64,000 nucleotides of DNA from Larkinella sp965227735 (GTDB lineage: Bacteria > Bacteroidota > Bacteroidia > Cytophagales > Spirosomataceae). Under the pieces are notes generated by a model that saw nothing but the letters and a program-made list of their open reading frames with translations, was not told the origin of the DNA and did not search any database. The translations under genes and the position numbers were made by a program. The stretch is taken from NCBI RefSeq assembly GCF_965227735.1, contig NZ_OZ245776.1, forward strand, positions 5,580,001 to 5,644,000, in the 5' to 3' direction. Positions 9,197-17,893 of this stretch are shown piece after piece (within the stretch, counting starts at the first letter, position 1; each line of letters starts with the position of its first letter).

Positions 9197-10020
9197 CCGG
9201 GCCGATTCACATTTCGGTGGAAGAACTGGAAGAGATCGTTCACCTGGTTCGGCGGCAGTATGGCTACGATTTCGGCGATTACGCCCGGGCGTCGCTCCAG
9301 CGTCGCGTCATCCGGTGTATGCAGAAAGCGGGCTGTCGGACGGCCTACGAACTGAAGTACCAGTTGACGAACGATGACCGGTTTTTTGCCTGGTTTATCG
9401 AGTCGCTGACGGTGAACGTCACGGAGATGTTTCGCGATCCGGCTTTTTATAAAGAACTGAGAAATACCGTATTGCCGAAACTGGCGTCGTACCCGATCCT
9501 GAAAATCTGGCACGCGGGCTGTTCGACCGGTGAGGAGGTGTTTTCGATGGCGATCCTGTTGCACGAAACAGGTTTGCTCAACCGGACGCGCCTGTATGCC
9601 ACCGACCTGAATCCGGCCAATCTGGAGCGGGCGCGGCAGGGCATCGTGCCGTTGCAGAACATGAAAGAGTATACGTCCAACTACATTCAGGCGGGCGGAA
9701 CGAACGATTTTTCGTCGTATTACACGGCCCGGTACGAGAACGCGATTATTCACAAGGAATACCGGAAGAGTATCGTATTTGCGACGCATAATCTGGCAAC
9801 CGATCAGGTTTTCAATGAGTTTCAACTGATTTGTTGCCGGAATGTGTTGATCTATTTCAACCGGGAGTTGCAAAACCGGGTCATGACGCTGTTCAGCAAC
9901 AGCCTGGCTCCGTTGGGGTATCTGGCGCTGGGCATGAAAGAATCGCTGCTGTTTTCGGAGGCCCGGGATCAGTTCGATGTCGTGAACCCGGTGGTTCGGA
10001 TCTACCGGAGTAAGTTATAA
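9193..10020 (+). CDS. cheR: CheR-type protein-glutamate methyltransferase
   Basis: A 275-residue SAM-dependent methyltransferase of the CheR family. The N-terminal helical domain is about 1-75 and the Rossmann-like catalytic domain about 80-275. HAGCSTGEEVFSMA is the SAM-binding loop, TDLN the following acidic turn, and CRNVLIYFN the CheR signature late in the protein. Classical CheR methylates glutamates on chemoreceptors, but no chemoreceptor, CheA or CheW is present in this window. The gene overlaps the hybrid kinase by four bases and is followed by a CheB homologue, so a role in adjusting the kinase or another receptor is plausible. The methyl acceptor is not known. Confidence 0.93.
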   Translation: MTGPIHISVEELEEIVHLVRRQYGYDFGDYARASLQRRVIRCMQKAGCRTAYELKYQLTNDDRFFAWFIESLTVNVTEMFRDPAFYKELRNTVLPKLASYPILKIWHAGCSTGEEVFSMAILLHETGLLNRTRLYATDLNPANLERARQGIVPLQNMKEYTSNYIQAGGTNDFSSYYTARYENAIIHKEYRKSIVFATHNLATDQVFNEFQLICCRNVLIYFNRELQNRVMTLFSNSLAPLGYLALGMKESLLFSEARDQFDVVNPVVRIYRSKL

Positions 10021-10032
10021 ATGGTCGGTATA

Positions 10033-10115
10033 CGGTTTACAGTTTTCGGTCGCTGGCGCGTGCAGCTTCGAATGCGTCAGTCCCGGCGGGGAACCGCACC
10101 GAAAACTGTATACCG
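10033..10115. repeat. Imperfect inverted repeat between cheR and cheB
   Basis: Positions 10033-10050 and 10098-10115 are complementary at 17 of 18 bases, with a 47-base loop. The element fills the cheR-cheB gap and has no U-tract. It could reduce read-through between the two genes or protect RNA ends. Confidence 0.7.
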
Positions 10116-10137
10116 AAAACCTTAAACCGAAAAACCG

Positions 10138-10707
10138 ATGACCGGATGTAAAGTGGTGGCAATTGGCGGCTCGGCGGGTAGTATACCGGTCGTGACGGCT
10201 TTGTTGCAGGCCCTGCCGGCGAATTTTCCGTTTGCGGTTTTCGTGGTTTTGCACCGGCTGAAGAACGTTACCAGCAGCATGGACGCCATCCTGACCAGCA
10301 AAGGCCGGGGGCTTGTGATTGGTGAACCCGACGACAAGGAGGCCATTCTGGCGCACCGGGTCTATCTGGCTCCGCAGAATTACCATTTGCTGATTGAAGC
10401 CGATCAGACGATTAGTCTGGACTATTCCGAGCCGGTTCATTACAGCCGTCCGTCGATTGACGTCACGTTTGAAAGCATTGCGATGGCCTACGCTGGTAGC
10501 GCGGTGGCGATTCTGCTGAGTGGCGCCAACCAGGACGGCGCCGACGGGCTGCTGGCCATCGTTCAGCAGGGCGGGGTGGCCATTGTTCAGGACCCGGCCA
10601 CCGCCGAGTATCCCGTGATGCCACAAGCGGCTATCAATCGAAATTCAAAGGCTGTCGTTTTGACACCCGAACACATTGCGTCTTTTTTACACACACTCAA
10701 CGATTAA
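10138..10707 (+). CDS. cheB: Stand-alone CheB methylesterase domain protein
   Basis: A 189-residue protein made only of the CheB catalytic domain, without the N-terminal receiver that controls classical CheB. The nucleophile motif GGSAGS is near 9-14, the histidine lies in VVLHRLKN near 39-45, and the acidic residue lies in LSGANQDGADG near 122-132. It should hydrolyse glutamate methyl esters or deamidate glutamines on receptor-like proteins, opposing the CheR encoded upstream. Because the receiver is missing, activity must be constitutive or controlled in trans, for instance by the REC proteins downstream. The next gene starts 11 bases after its stop. Confidence 0.92.
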   Translation: MTGCKVVAIGGSAGSIPVVTALLQALPANFPFAVFVVLHRLKNVTSSMDAILTSKGRGLVIGEPDDKEAILAHRVYLAPQNYHLLIEADQTISLDYSEPVHYSRPSIDVTFESIAMAYAGSAVAILLSGANQDGADGLLAIVQQGGVAIVQDPATAEYPVMPQAAINRNSKAVVLTPEHIASFLHTLND

Positions 10708-10718
10708 CAGAAAAACGA

Positions 10719-11831
10719 ATGGTAACAGCGAACCACTCTCCGGACATGACGATCATGTTGGTCGACGACCGCGAGGAGAACTTGCTTGTGCTCGAAGAAA
10801 TGCTGGCGAACGACCAGCGAACGTTCATCAAGGCGACGTCGGGCAACGAAGCGTTGCGATATGCCCTGAAAAACGACCGGATTGGTTTGGTTATGCTGGA
10901 TGTTCAGATGCCCGAAATGGATGGTTTTGAAGTCGCCCGGATTCTGAAATCCAACCCGAAAACCAGGGACATCTCCATTATTTTCGTGACAGCCATCAAC
11001 AAGGAGGAGCAGTATATTCTGAAAGGGTTTGACGAAGGGGCGGTCGATTACCTGCAAAAACCGCTGGATGTCAACGTGACCAAAGCGAAGGTAAATGTTT
11101 TCGAGCAACTGTATCATTACCAGCAGGAACTGAAGCAGACGGCGCTCCAGCTTGAGAAAATAAATAAGCAACTGGAGAAATTTGTCTACATCGTCGCGCA
11201 TGATCTGAAATCGCCTTTGGTGGGCATGATTGCGGCTCTGTCGTTGCTCGAAATGAAAAACGAGGAAGAGGTGGTTCCGCGCGAAGAAATTCAGGAATAC
11301 GTGGGTCACTCGAAATCGGCGGCTTTTCATTTGTCCGACATGATCAATTCCCTGCTGGAGTATTCGCGGAAAAATGTGGCGCAGCAAACCGTCGAGGAGG
11401 TGGATGTGCACGAACTGGTCGATCAGATTGCCCTGCTGATTTTTCCACCCCGGCATATTTCCATCGAAATTAAAGGGCAATTGCCGGTGTTACATACCAA
11501 AAAAATCAAGCTGCATCAGATCTTTCAAAACCTGATCAGTAATGCGATCAAATACAATGACAAACCCGTTGGTTTCATTGAAATCGGTTGCCACGACCGG
11601 GGCCGCTCCATCGAATTTTACGTCAAAGACAATGGCCCGGGAATTGCACCGGATGAACACGAAGCGATCTTTAAGTTATTTCGCACCACCTCCAACGTTG
11701 CCCAGGCCGAAAGCAGCACCGGCGTCGGGTTGTTCATTCTAAAAATGCTGGTCGAAGAGCAGGGTGGAAAAGTGTGGGTGGAATCGGAAGTGGGTAAAGG
11801 CAGTATATTTTATTTTGATTGGATGAAGTAA
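10719..11831 (+). CDS. REC-histidine kinase (receiver followed by HisKA and HATPase)
   Basis: A 370-residue soluble protein. Residues about 10-130 are a receiver with Asp61 in MLDVQMPEMDG and lysine in LQKPL. A short coiled coil leads to HisKA with His161 in VAHDLKSPLVGM. The HATPase domain (about 265-370) has NLISNAIKY, DNGPGIAP and STGVGLFIL. There is no membrane segment or sensor module, so input must come through phosphorylation of its receiver, probably from the hybrid kinase or Hpt relay next door. It is followed closely by a single-domain response regulator, the likely phosphate acceptor. The layout resembles other Bacteroidota signalling arrays, but the output is unknown. Confidence 0.92.
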   Translation: MVTANHSPDMTIMLVDDREENLLVLEEMLANDQRTFIKATSGNEALRYALKNDRIGLVMLDVQMPEMDGFEVARILKSNPKTRDISIIFVTAINKEEQYILKGFDEGAVDYLQKPLDVNVTKAKVNVFEQLYHYQQELKQTALQLEKINKQLEKFVYIVAHDLKSPLVGMIAALSLLEMKNEEEVVPREEIQEYVGHSKSAAFHLSDMINSLLEYSRKNVAQQTVEEVDVHELVDQIALLIFPPRHISIEIKGQLPVLHTKKIKLHQIFQNLISNAIKYNDKPVGFIEIGCHDRGRSIEFYVKDNGPGIAPDEHEAIFKLFRTTSNVAQAESSTGVGLFILKMLVEEQGGKVWVESEVGKGSIFYFDWMK

Positions 11832-11844
11832 GTTGCGAAACGCT

Positions 11845-12276
11845 ATGGAAACGAGTATTACTTTTTACGTTGTGGAAGACGATCAAACCGATTTTAGTTA
11901 CATCGATCGGGCGATTCATGAAATACAGCCGGATCTGAAAATTCGCCGGTTTTTGCACGGTGCAGCCCTGCTGACGCATCTTCAGAGCATTCTCCCGGAA
12001 GAATACCCGTCGCTGATCATGCTGGATTTTTTCATGCCGGTTCTGGACGGACTGAAAACCCTCCGGCAACTGAAAGCCAACGAAAACTACCAGCAGATTC
12101 CCGTCGTGATGTGGTCGGGATCGTCGCGGCCCGAAGACATCAGCCAGGCCTACCGGCTCGGCGCACGGGCGTTTCACACCAAGCCGGTTTTGTTTGAAGA
12201 CTGGCAGGAACAGTTACAAACCACCTTGCGGTATTGGTTGCGGACGGTGGAACTGCCCCGTTTGGCCGAATATTAA
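11845..12276 (+). CDS. Single-domain response regulator (CheY/Rcp1-like)
   Basis: A 143-residue receiver domain starting at the ATG at 11845; a TTG at 11833 in the same frame is less likely. The acidic pocket VVEDD is near residue 8, phospho-acceptor Asp61 lies in MLDFFMPVLDG, and the conserved Thr/Ser and Lys appear in MWSGSS and HTKPV. No output domain follows, so it probably acts by protein contact or as a phosphate shuttle. It ends the signalling block, starting 13 bases after the REC-kinase stop. Confidence 0.9.
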   Translation: METSITFYVVEDDQTDFSYIDRAIHEIQPDLKIRRFLHGAALLTHLQSILPEEYPSLIMLDFFMPVLDGLKTLRQLKANENYQQIPVVMWSGSSRPEDISQAYRLGARAFHTKPVLFEDWQEQLQTTLRYWLRTVELPRLAEY

Positions 12277-12396
12277 GAGATCATTCCCTTATTCCTGGCG
12301 ATGTAACACAATTCTACACGAATCATCCGGAATTCTGTACCACTGGCTCTTGTTCTATTGCTGATCTTTGCAGTGTCAAATCACAAAAACAAGAGC

Positions 12397-12600
12397 ATGG
12401 AAACGATACAATTCAAAACCAATATCAAGTGTGCAGCCTGCGTGGCCACCGTAACGCCCTTTTTGAACAAAGCCGTCGGCGAAGCCCACTGGCAGGTCGA
12501 TACCCAGAACCCGGACAAACTGCTGACGGTGGAAGGCGCCACGGTGGATCAGGTGAAGGAAGCGCTGAAAGAAGCCGGTTATAAAGCGGAACCGGTATGA
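12397..12600 (+). CDS. copZ: Copper chaperone with heavy-metal-associated domain (CopZ-like)
   Basis: A 67-residue protein if started at the ATG at 12397; an upstream TTG at 12358 would add an unlikely tail. It is a single HMA fold with the metal-binding pair in KCAACVATV near residues 10-14. It should bind Cu(I) in the cytoplasm and hand it to the P-type ATPase encoded next. Its stop overlaps the copA start by four bases (ATGA), showing a two-gene operon. A GATCTTTG sequence at 12363-12370 resembles the -7 element, with no clear -33. No CueR- or CsoR-like regulator gene is adjacent. Confidence 0.9.
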   Translation: METIQFKTNIKCAACVATVTPFLNKAVGEAHWQVDTQNPDKLLTVEGATVDQVKEALKEAGYKAEPV

Positions 12601-14873
12601 ACGCGCAACCCACGGCGGTGGCGAAAACCGCCCGGGCCGGTGCTGCCTCCAAACCGGTTCGGAAAACCTATCCCGTTCTGGAAATGAGCTGCGCGGCCTG
12701 TGCCGTCAGCGTGGAGTCGATGCTGAAAACGACGCCGGGGGTGGTCGATGCGGGCGTCAATTATGCCAACCAGCAGGCCTGGGTGGAGTTTGATCCCCAA
12801 ACTGTTACGCAGCAGGAACTCCAAACCGCCATCCGTTCCATCGGCTACGACCTGGTGATGGATGCGGAAGATCCGCAGGCGGTGCAGGCCGAAGCACGGG
12901 AACGCCAGTATGAATCCCTGAAAAAACGGACGATCTGGGCGGCTGTACTGTCAGTTCTGGTGGTGGTGATCGGGATGTTTTTCATGACGATTCCGTACGC
13001 CAACGAGATCATGCTGGTGTTGTCTGCACCGGTCGTATTTGGTCTGGGTCGCTCGTTTTTTGTCAATGCCTGGAAACAGGCCCGGCACGGAAAAACCAAC
13101 ATGGATACGTTGGTCGCCCTGTCGACCGGCATTGCCTTTCTGTTCAGTACGTTCAACACGCTCAACCCGGATTTCTGGCATCGGCGCGGCATTCACCCGC
13201 ACGTCTATTTTGAGACCGCTGCGGTGATTATTGTCTTTATTTTACTGGGAAAACTGCTGGAGGAACGGGCCAAATCGAACACCTCTTCGGCCATTAAAAA
13301 GCTGATGGGATTGCAACCCAAAACCGTCCGAATCGTGGAAAACGACGTCGAAACGGAGATTCCGGTGGCGTCGGTTCGGGTGGGTCAGGTGATTGTAGTG
13401 CGGCCCGGCGAGCAGATTCCCGTGGACGGCGTCGTGGTTTCCGGTACGTCGTTCGTCGATGAAAGCATGATTTCGGGCGAGCCGGTTCCGGTGGAAAAAA
13501 AGGCGGAACAGGCGGTTTTTGCCGGAACAATCAACCAGAAAGGCAGCTTCCGGTTTCGGGCCGAAAAGGTGGGTGCCGACACGGTTCTGGCGCAGATCAT
13601 CCGCCTGGTGCAGGACGCCCAGGGCAGCAAGGCCCCGGTGCAGAAACTGGTCGACCGGATTGCCGGTATTTTCGTGCCGGTCGTCATCAGCATTGCCCTG
13701 TTGACCTTCCTCGTCTGGATGGTATTCGGGACGTCCGCTGTTGCGGGTGAAAACGCGTTTGCGCAGGCCCTGCTGACGTCCGTAACGGTTTTGGTCATCG
13801 CCTGTCCGTGTGCGCTGGGGCTCGCTACACCCACGGCTATCATGGTTGGTGTGGGCAAAGGCGCGGACAATCAGATTCTGATCAAAGACGCCGAAAGTCT
13901 GGAATTGGGCCATCAGGTGAACGCCGTTGTGCTGGATAAAACCGGTACGATTACCGCTGGAAAACCTACTGTTACCAACCTGGAATGGCAACGTTCCGAC
14001 ATCGCTCAGGCATCCTCCGTTTTATACGCGCTGGAAAGCCAATCGGAACACCCGCTGGCCGAAGCCGTGGTTGAGTATCTGACCGGTTTATCGGTGAACA
14101 GTCTGCCGCTGGAATCGTTCGAGAGCCTGACCGGGCGCGGGGTTTCGGCGCGACATGAAGGGATTACCTACCGGGTGGGCAATCGTCGTTTGCTGGACGA
14201 ACACGGTATTCTGGTCGATCCGGCGGTTGAAAAACGCGTGAAACAATGGCAGGATGAAGCCCGGACGGTAGTGTATTTCACCAACGACAAAACCGTGCTG
14301 GCGATCATCGCCATTGCCGACCAGATCAAAGAAACATCGAAAGCCGCGATTCAAACGCTGAAAAACCGGGGGATAGAGGTGTATATGCTGACGGGCGACA
14401 ATCCGCAAACCGCCCAGGCAGTAGCAAAAACGGTCGGCTTGACGGATTTTCGCGCCGAGGTGATGCCGTCTGATAAAGCCGCTTTCATTCAGGAATTGCA
14501 AAGCCGGGGGAAGGTGGTCGCGATGGTGGGCGACGGCATCAACGACTCCCAGGCGCTGGCGCAGGCCGACGTTAGCATCGCAATGGGTAAAGGCTCCGAC
14601 ATCGCCATGGACGTGGCCCGGATGACGCTCATCACGTCCGATTTGGGCAGCATTCCGAAGGCCCTGGAACTGTCGCGAAAAACCGTGCGGGTGATCCGTC
14701 AGAATTTGTTCTGGGCGTTTATTTACAACCTCATCGGCATTCCGATTGCCGCCGGGATTCTGTTTCCGATCAACGGTTTTCTGCTCAATCCGATGATTGC
14801 CGGAGCCGCGATGGCGCTCAGTTCGGTGTCGGTCGTCAGCAACAGTCTGCGTCTGCGGGGCGCGCGGTTGTGA
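12597..14873 (+). CDS. copA: Copper-exporting P1B-type ATPase CopA
   Basis: A 758-residue inner-membrane pump expelling Cu(I) at the cost of ATP. There is one N-terminal HMA domain with Cys32 and Cys35 in MSCAACAVS. Then come about eight TM helices, the actuator-domain SGEPVPVEKK motif, the ion-path motif CPC at 403-405 (CPCALGLATPTA), the phosphorylated Asp447 in DKTGTIT, SEHPLAEA in the nucleotide domain, and GDGINDSQALAQADV. All motifs expected of a working copper ATPase are present. It is translationally coupled to copZ. The 3' end runs directly into a cluster of short repeats, with no ordinary terminator seen. Confidence 0.96.
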   Translation: MNAQPTAVAKTARAGAASKPVRKTYPVLEMSCAACAVSVESMLKTTPGVVDAGVNYANQQAWVEFDPQTVTQQELQTAIRSIGYDLVMDAEDPQAVQAEARERQYESLKKRTIWAAVLSVLVVVIGMFFMTIPYANEIMLVLSAPVVFGLGRSFFVNAWKQARHGKTNMDTLVALSTGIAFLFSTFNTLNPDFWHRRGIHPHVYFETAAVIIVFILLGKLLEERAKSNTSSAIKKLMGLQPKTVRIVENDVETEIPVASVRVGQVIVVRPGEQIPVDGVVVSGTSFVDESMISGEPVPVEKKAEQAVFAGTINQKGSFRFRAEKVGADTVLAQIIRLVQDAQGSKAPVQKLVDRIAGIFVPVVISIALLTFLVWMVFGTSAVAGENAFAQALLTSVTVLVIACPCALGLATPTAIMVGVGKGADNQILIKDAESLELGHQVNAVVLDKTGTITAGKPTVTNLEWQRSDIAQASSVLYALESQSEHPLAEAVVEYLTGLSVNSLPLESFESLTGRGVSARHEGITYRVGNRRLLDEHGILVDPAVEKRVKQWQDEARTVVYFTNDKTVLAIIAIADQIKETSKAAIQTLKNRGIEVYMLTGDNPQTAQAVAKTVGLTDFRAEVMPSDKAAFIQELQSRGKVVAMVGDGINDSQALAQADVSIAMGKGSDIAMDVARMTLITSDLGSIPKALELSRKTVRVIRQNLFWAFIYNLIGIPIAAGILFPINGFLLNPMIAGAAMALSSVSVVSNSLRLRGARL

Positions 14874-14884
14874 AGAAGGCTACA

Positions 14885-15091
14885 GAATGGGTCATCCCTA
14901 CGGGATTTTGTGCATTCGATCTTCACCTTGATGGGCGGATTGAAACCCACCCCTACAAAATGGGTCATCCCTACAGGATTGTTGTATTCATAATCCCGTA
15001 GGGATGATTCATTTTGTAGCCCTCGGTTTTAACCGGGGGTATAGATTGAACGAGGCATGTCTAAAATCCCGTAGGGATGACCCATTTGTAG
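14885..15091. repeat. Four-copy CATCCCTACGGGAT repeat cluster
   Basis: Four copies of a unit of about 28-30 bases with the core GGGTCATCCCTACGGGAT occur here. Two are on the plus strand (about 14885-14910 and 14957-14983) and two on the minus strand (about 14992-15020 and 15063-15091). A palindrome CCTCGGTTTTAACCGGGG lies between them near 15020-15038. The last copy reaches into the end of the SnoaL-like gene. The arrangement resembles REP or BIME-type dispersed elements. No mobile gene is nearby. Confidence 0.85.
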
Positions 15092-15933
15092 CTCAAAACC
15101 CAGGACATTAGCTGCTGAACGCCCCACTGTTCCTCGATTTTTCCCTGACTTAATCGGAAAACGTCATAGAACGTACCTGATTTTCGGTCAAGAAGACCTT
15201 CGGATTGCACCACCACAAAATTGCCCTCGCCAATAATCCGAAGGACTTCATGGATGGCGAAATCTTCATTTTTTTGTTGCAAATATTGCCATAAACCATC
15301 CCGGCCGTTGGCAATTTCGGGCTTGTGCTGAATCAAATCCGACGTGACATAGTCCGAAAGCGCGTCGAATTTCCGCTCGATCAGAACGCGTCGACAGAAG
15401 GCTTCTACTACTTTTTTATTCGCTTCGGTTAGCCTAATGTCCTCCATGTCGACGGCTCCGTCCATCATCGGATGCCCGTTCAGGGTCGTTTCGGGTTGCT
15501 GCTGAACAGCGTCCCAATGTTCAATGACCTGCCCGTTCCGAAGCCGGAACAGATCAACGACGACCATGTGCTTCCCGCCGAATTCAAAGCGCAGGTTTGT
15601 CACCACGTAATCATTTTCCGCAATAAGTCGCATGAACGGTTTGGCCGGATTGGTTGGTTTGGGCATTTGCTGCATGGCTTTCAGGGCCTCCAGCAGCCCC
15701 GCCTTGCCCGGTTTCACCATCAGGCTGTGTTGGATGTAATCGTCGGCAATGATTTGTTCGGCATAATCGAGGTCGCCGTTGGCAACCGTGCGCCGGTAGA
15801 AATCCCGGATAATGGATTTATTGTGTTCTGTATTTTGCATGATCAGCGTCTGTTTAGAAATGGCTCTGGAACACGAAACGATCCGGAGAACCGCTGCGCA
15901 TAACAGAGCTGCCATGAAACTGTTTGGTTTCAT
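15061..15933 (-). CDS. Tandem SnoaL/NTF2-like domain protein
   Basis: A 290-residue protein with two SnoaL-like (NTF2-fold) domains, about 35-150 and 165-280. Each begins with a helix of the type NKSIIRDFYRR or NKKVVEAFCRR and contains an FDALSDYVTSDLIQH or LDYAEQIIADDYIQH segment. Such folds serve as small hydrolases, isomerases or ligand-binding proteins; the substrate cannot be told. The ATG at 15933 gives a hydrophobic N-terminus that may be a signal peptide; the internal Met of MQNTEHNKS would give a cytoplasmic form. The last nine codons and stop lie inside a CATCCCTACGGGAT repeat copy, so the natural C-terminus has probably been replaced. Confidence 0.75.
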   Translation of the reverse strand: MKPNSFMAALLCAAVLRIVSCSRAISKQTLIMQNTEHNKSIIRDFYRRTVANGDLDYAEQIIADDYIQHSLMVKPGKAGLLEALKAMQQMPKPTNPAKPFMRLIAENDYVVTNLRFEFGGKHMVVVDLFRLRNGQVIEHWDAVQQQPETTLNGHPMMDGAVDMEDIRLTEANKKVVEAFCRRVLIERKFDALSDYVTSDLIQHKPEIANGRDGLWQYLQQKNEDFAIHEVLRIIGEGNFVVVQSEGLLDRKSGTFYDVFRLSQGKIEEQWGVQQLMSWVLSYKWVIPTGF

Positions 15934-16338
15934 GAGGGATAAAAGAAGGACTTGAATGAAACTGAAAAACCGTCAGGCTACCAGGAAAAGCCTGATCTGC
16001 CCCAAAGAAAGGGCATACGAAAACGCCCTACCGGATTTCGGTGGGAATTTTCGGTGAAGGTTGGCGGTATGTGATGATACGATGCAGCAGTGCCGCAAAG
16101 GTAAAGGCATCCGAATAAATTACAATGGGTTACGGATCCAATTTCGATACGATGATACATCCCACGAGCCTGAAAGGCTCACATCACTAGCCCCGGCTAT
16201 AGGCCGGGGGAATATGGTTGAATACGGTTTGTAATGGTTGGTGATGGTTGAATACGGTTGGTGATGGTTGGTATGGTTGAATACGGTTTGTAATGGTTGG
16301 TGATGGTTGAATACGATTGGGTATGGTGTGGAATAACA
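15934..16338. other. Intergenic region with hairpins and a tandem repeat
   Basis: Two REP-like hairpins lie at 16166-16180 (GAGCC/GGCTC) and 16191-16209 (CCCCGGC/GCCGGGG). A tandem repeat follows at 16214-16331. The leftmost 230 bases show no feature. It separates two minus-strand genes. Confidence 0.6.
16214..16331. repeat. 59-bp tandem repeat, two copies
   Basis: The block 16214-16272 is repeated at 16273-16331 with a few changes confined to the last third. Inside each copy, ATGGTTG-type and AATACGG-type words recur, so the array probably grew from a shorter unit. It ends just before the oxidoreductase stop at 16339. Confidence 0.8.
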
Positions 16339-17451
16339 TCATGAACGCGCCAACCGATCGGCATCCACCGCCGTCAGCAGCGACACCAACCCGTTTTGTT
16401 CGGTAATCTTCCGGTGCTTTTCGGGGTAGCGAATGGCCGACGTCTGGTCGATGAACATCTGCCGGAGCAACTCGCCGTAAAGGTGCATTTTCTGGTGGTC
16501 GAAACCGTAGCGGATCTGCACCTGCTGGGCAATTTCAAATTCCTTGTTGCGCCCCCGGGCCGCCCGGTCTTTGCCGCCATAATTGGCCGTAATGTCCAGA
16601 ATCGAATCCGGAAATAAATCCATCAATGCCCGCGTTCCGGCTTCATCCACCAGCCCCCGAATCACCGCCCGCGTCGGCACCCATTCCTGCAAGGTAACAT
16701 CGCCCCGCTCAAACAGCAGCCGCATTTCCTGCCGGTCCATCCGGCCCACCTGCGTAAAACCGTGGTAGAAATTGACCAGCGCATCGCCGTAGCGGACGGT
16801 CGCGTTCACCTGGTCTTCGAGGTCGCTGCCCTCACGTTTGCACACCTGAGCTGATTCTACTTTGCCTTCGCCCAGCCAGCCCGCAAACATGTCAAAAAAG
16901 TGAACGCCGTGTTCGATAAAAATACCGCCACTGAGTTCCCGGTCCCAAAACCAGTGCTGGGGCGAAAGGCCTTCGTCACCCGCGTAGTTTTCGAAATAAC
17001 CGTGCAGGAATTTTCCTAGTATTTCCTTGTCAATCAGTTTTTTAACCCGCTCGAACATCGGATTATACCGTTGCATCAGGTTGGTGACCATCAACAAGCC
17101 TTGGCTCTCGGCATAGCTTACCATTTCGTGGCCCTGTTCGGCATTCATCGCCAGCGGTTTTTCGCAGATGACGTGTTTCCCGGCCCGCAGCGCCTGCATC
17201 GACTGTTCGTAGTGCAGGAAAGGGGGCGTGGCAATGTAGACAATGTCCAGATCCGGTTGCGCCAGCAGTTCTTCGATGGTGTCGAAATGCGTGGCCCCGA
17301 AGCGATTGGCGGCCTTGGTGGCTTCCTCGCGTTGGGAACCGGCAATGCCAATCAGCTTGACATGTGGAGTCTGGAGGAAATGCTGGGCAGCAAAAAGGCC
17401 GAAGCCGCCGAAACCAATAATGCCTAGACCAAGTTCTTTTATTTCACTCAT
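16339..17451 (-). CDS. Gfo/Idh/MocA-family oxidoreductase
   Basis: A 370-residue NAD(P)-dependent sugar-type dehydrogenase. The N-terminal Rossmann domain has GIIGFGGFG near 10-18 and IATPPFLHYEQS near 72-83. The family signature EKPLAMN is near 96-102. The C-terminal alpha/beta domain has the text SGGIFIEHGVHFFDMF, where the His may be catalytic. Members oxidise or isomerise sugars, inositols or glycosyl groups; the actual substrate is not readable. Length is normal for the family. It stands alone, with repeat-rich DNA downstream and a long gap upstream. Confidence 0.9.
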   Translation of the reverse strand: MSEIKELGLGIIGFGGFGLFAAQHFLQTPHVKLIGIAGSQREEATKAANRFGATHFDTIEELLAQPDLDIVYIATPPFLHYEQSMQALRAGKHVICEKPLAMNAEQGHEMVSYAESQGLLMVTNLMQRYNPMFERVKKLIDKEILGKFLHGYFENYAGDEGLSPQHWFWDRELSGGIFIEHGVHFFDMFAGWLGEGKVESAQVCKREGSDLEDQVNATVRYGDALVNFYHGFTQVGRMDRQEMRLLFERGDVTLQEWVPTRAVIRGLVDEAGTRALMDLFPDSILDITANYGGKDRAARGRNKEFEIAQQVQIRYGFDHQKMHLYGELLRQMFIDQTSAIRYPEKHRKITEQNGLVSLLTAVDADRLARS

Positions 17452-17893
17452 GATGCCGTTCAGATTGTGGAGATTAAACGTGCGGAACGGTTTTCGCTCC
17501 GGGCCATAAAACCGTGAATACGCTATATCCTAACCATAAACCGGCCAAACTGTTGAGATTGAATGGTATGTACTTAGCCAACAGGTAATTAGTTTTCTAA
17601 CAATATGACTGACTTACCGGAACATCTGTCGTTGGGACGCATTGGGTAGGTTGAAGGCGCCAATTTCTCCTACCCCACAGAGTGTGAAAAACCGTACTTC
17701 ATGAGAGGGAGAAGAGAAAAAAAAAGGCAGGATTAATTTTATGCTACACCTCATGCCTTTCAGGGCTGGATTTTGGCGGTTCATCATTTTTTTGTCCTAC
17801 GGGATGGGGGGAAAGCCGACCTTTGCTGTCATTCCGTCAATGTCGTCGTAACGGACGATATACGTTAAACCACCATCCTATGAAACACGCCTT
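17452..17893. other. Intergenic region with promoter-like elements
   Basis: About 440 bases between divergent genes. A TTTG at 17791-17794 and GACCTTTG at 17818-17825 resemble the -33 and -7 elements, though the gap (23 bases) is a little long. They could start the TonB receptor transcript. A weak inverted pair (AAAGGCA/TGCCTTT) lies near 17723-17760. A five-codon reading frame at 17880-17897 overlaps the receptor start. No other gene is seen. Confidence 0.4.
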
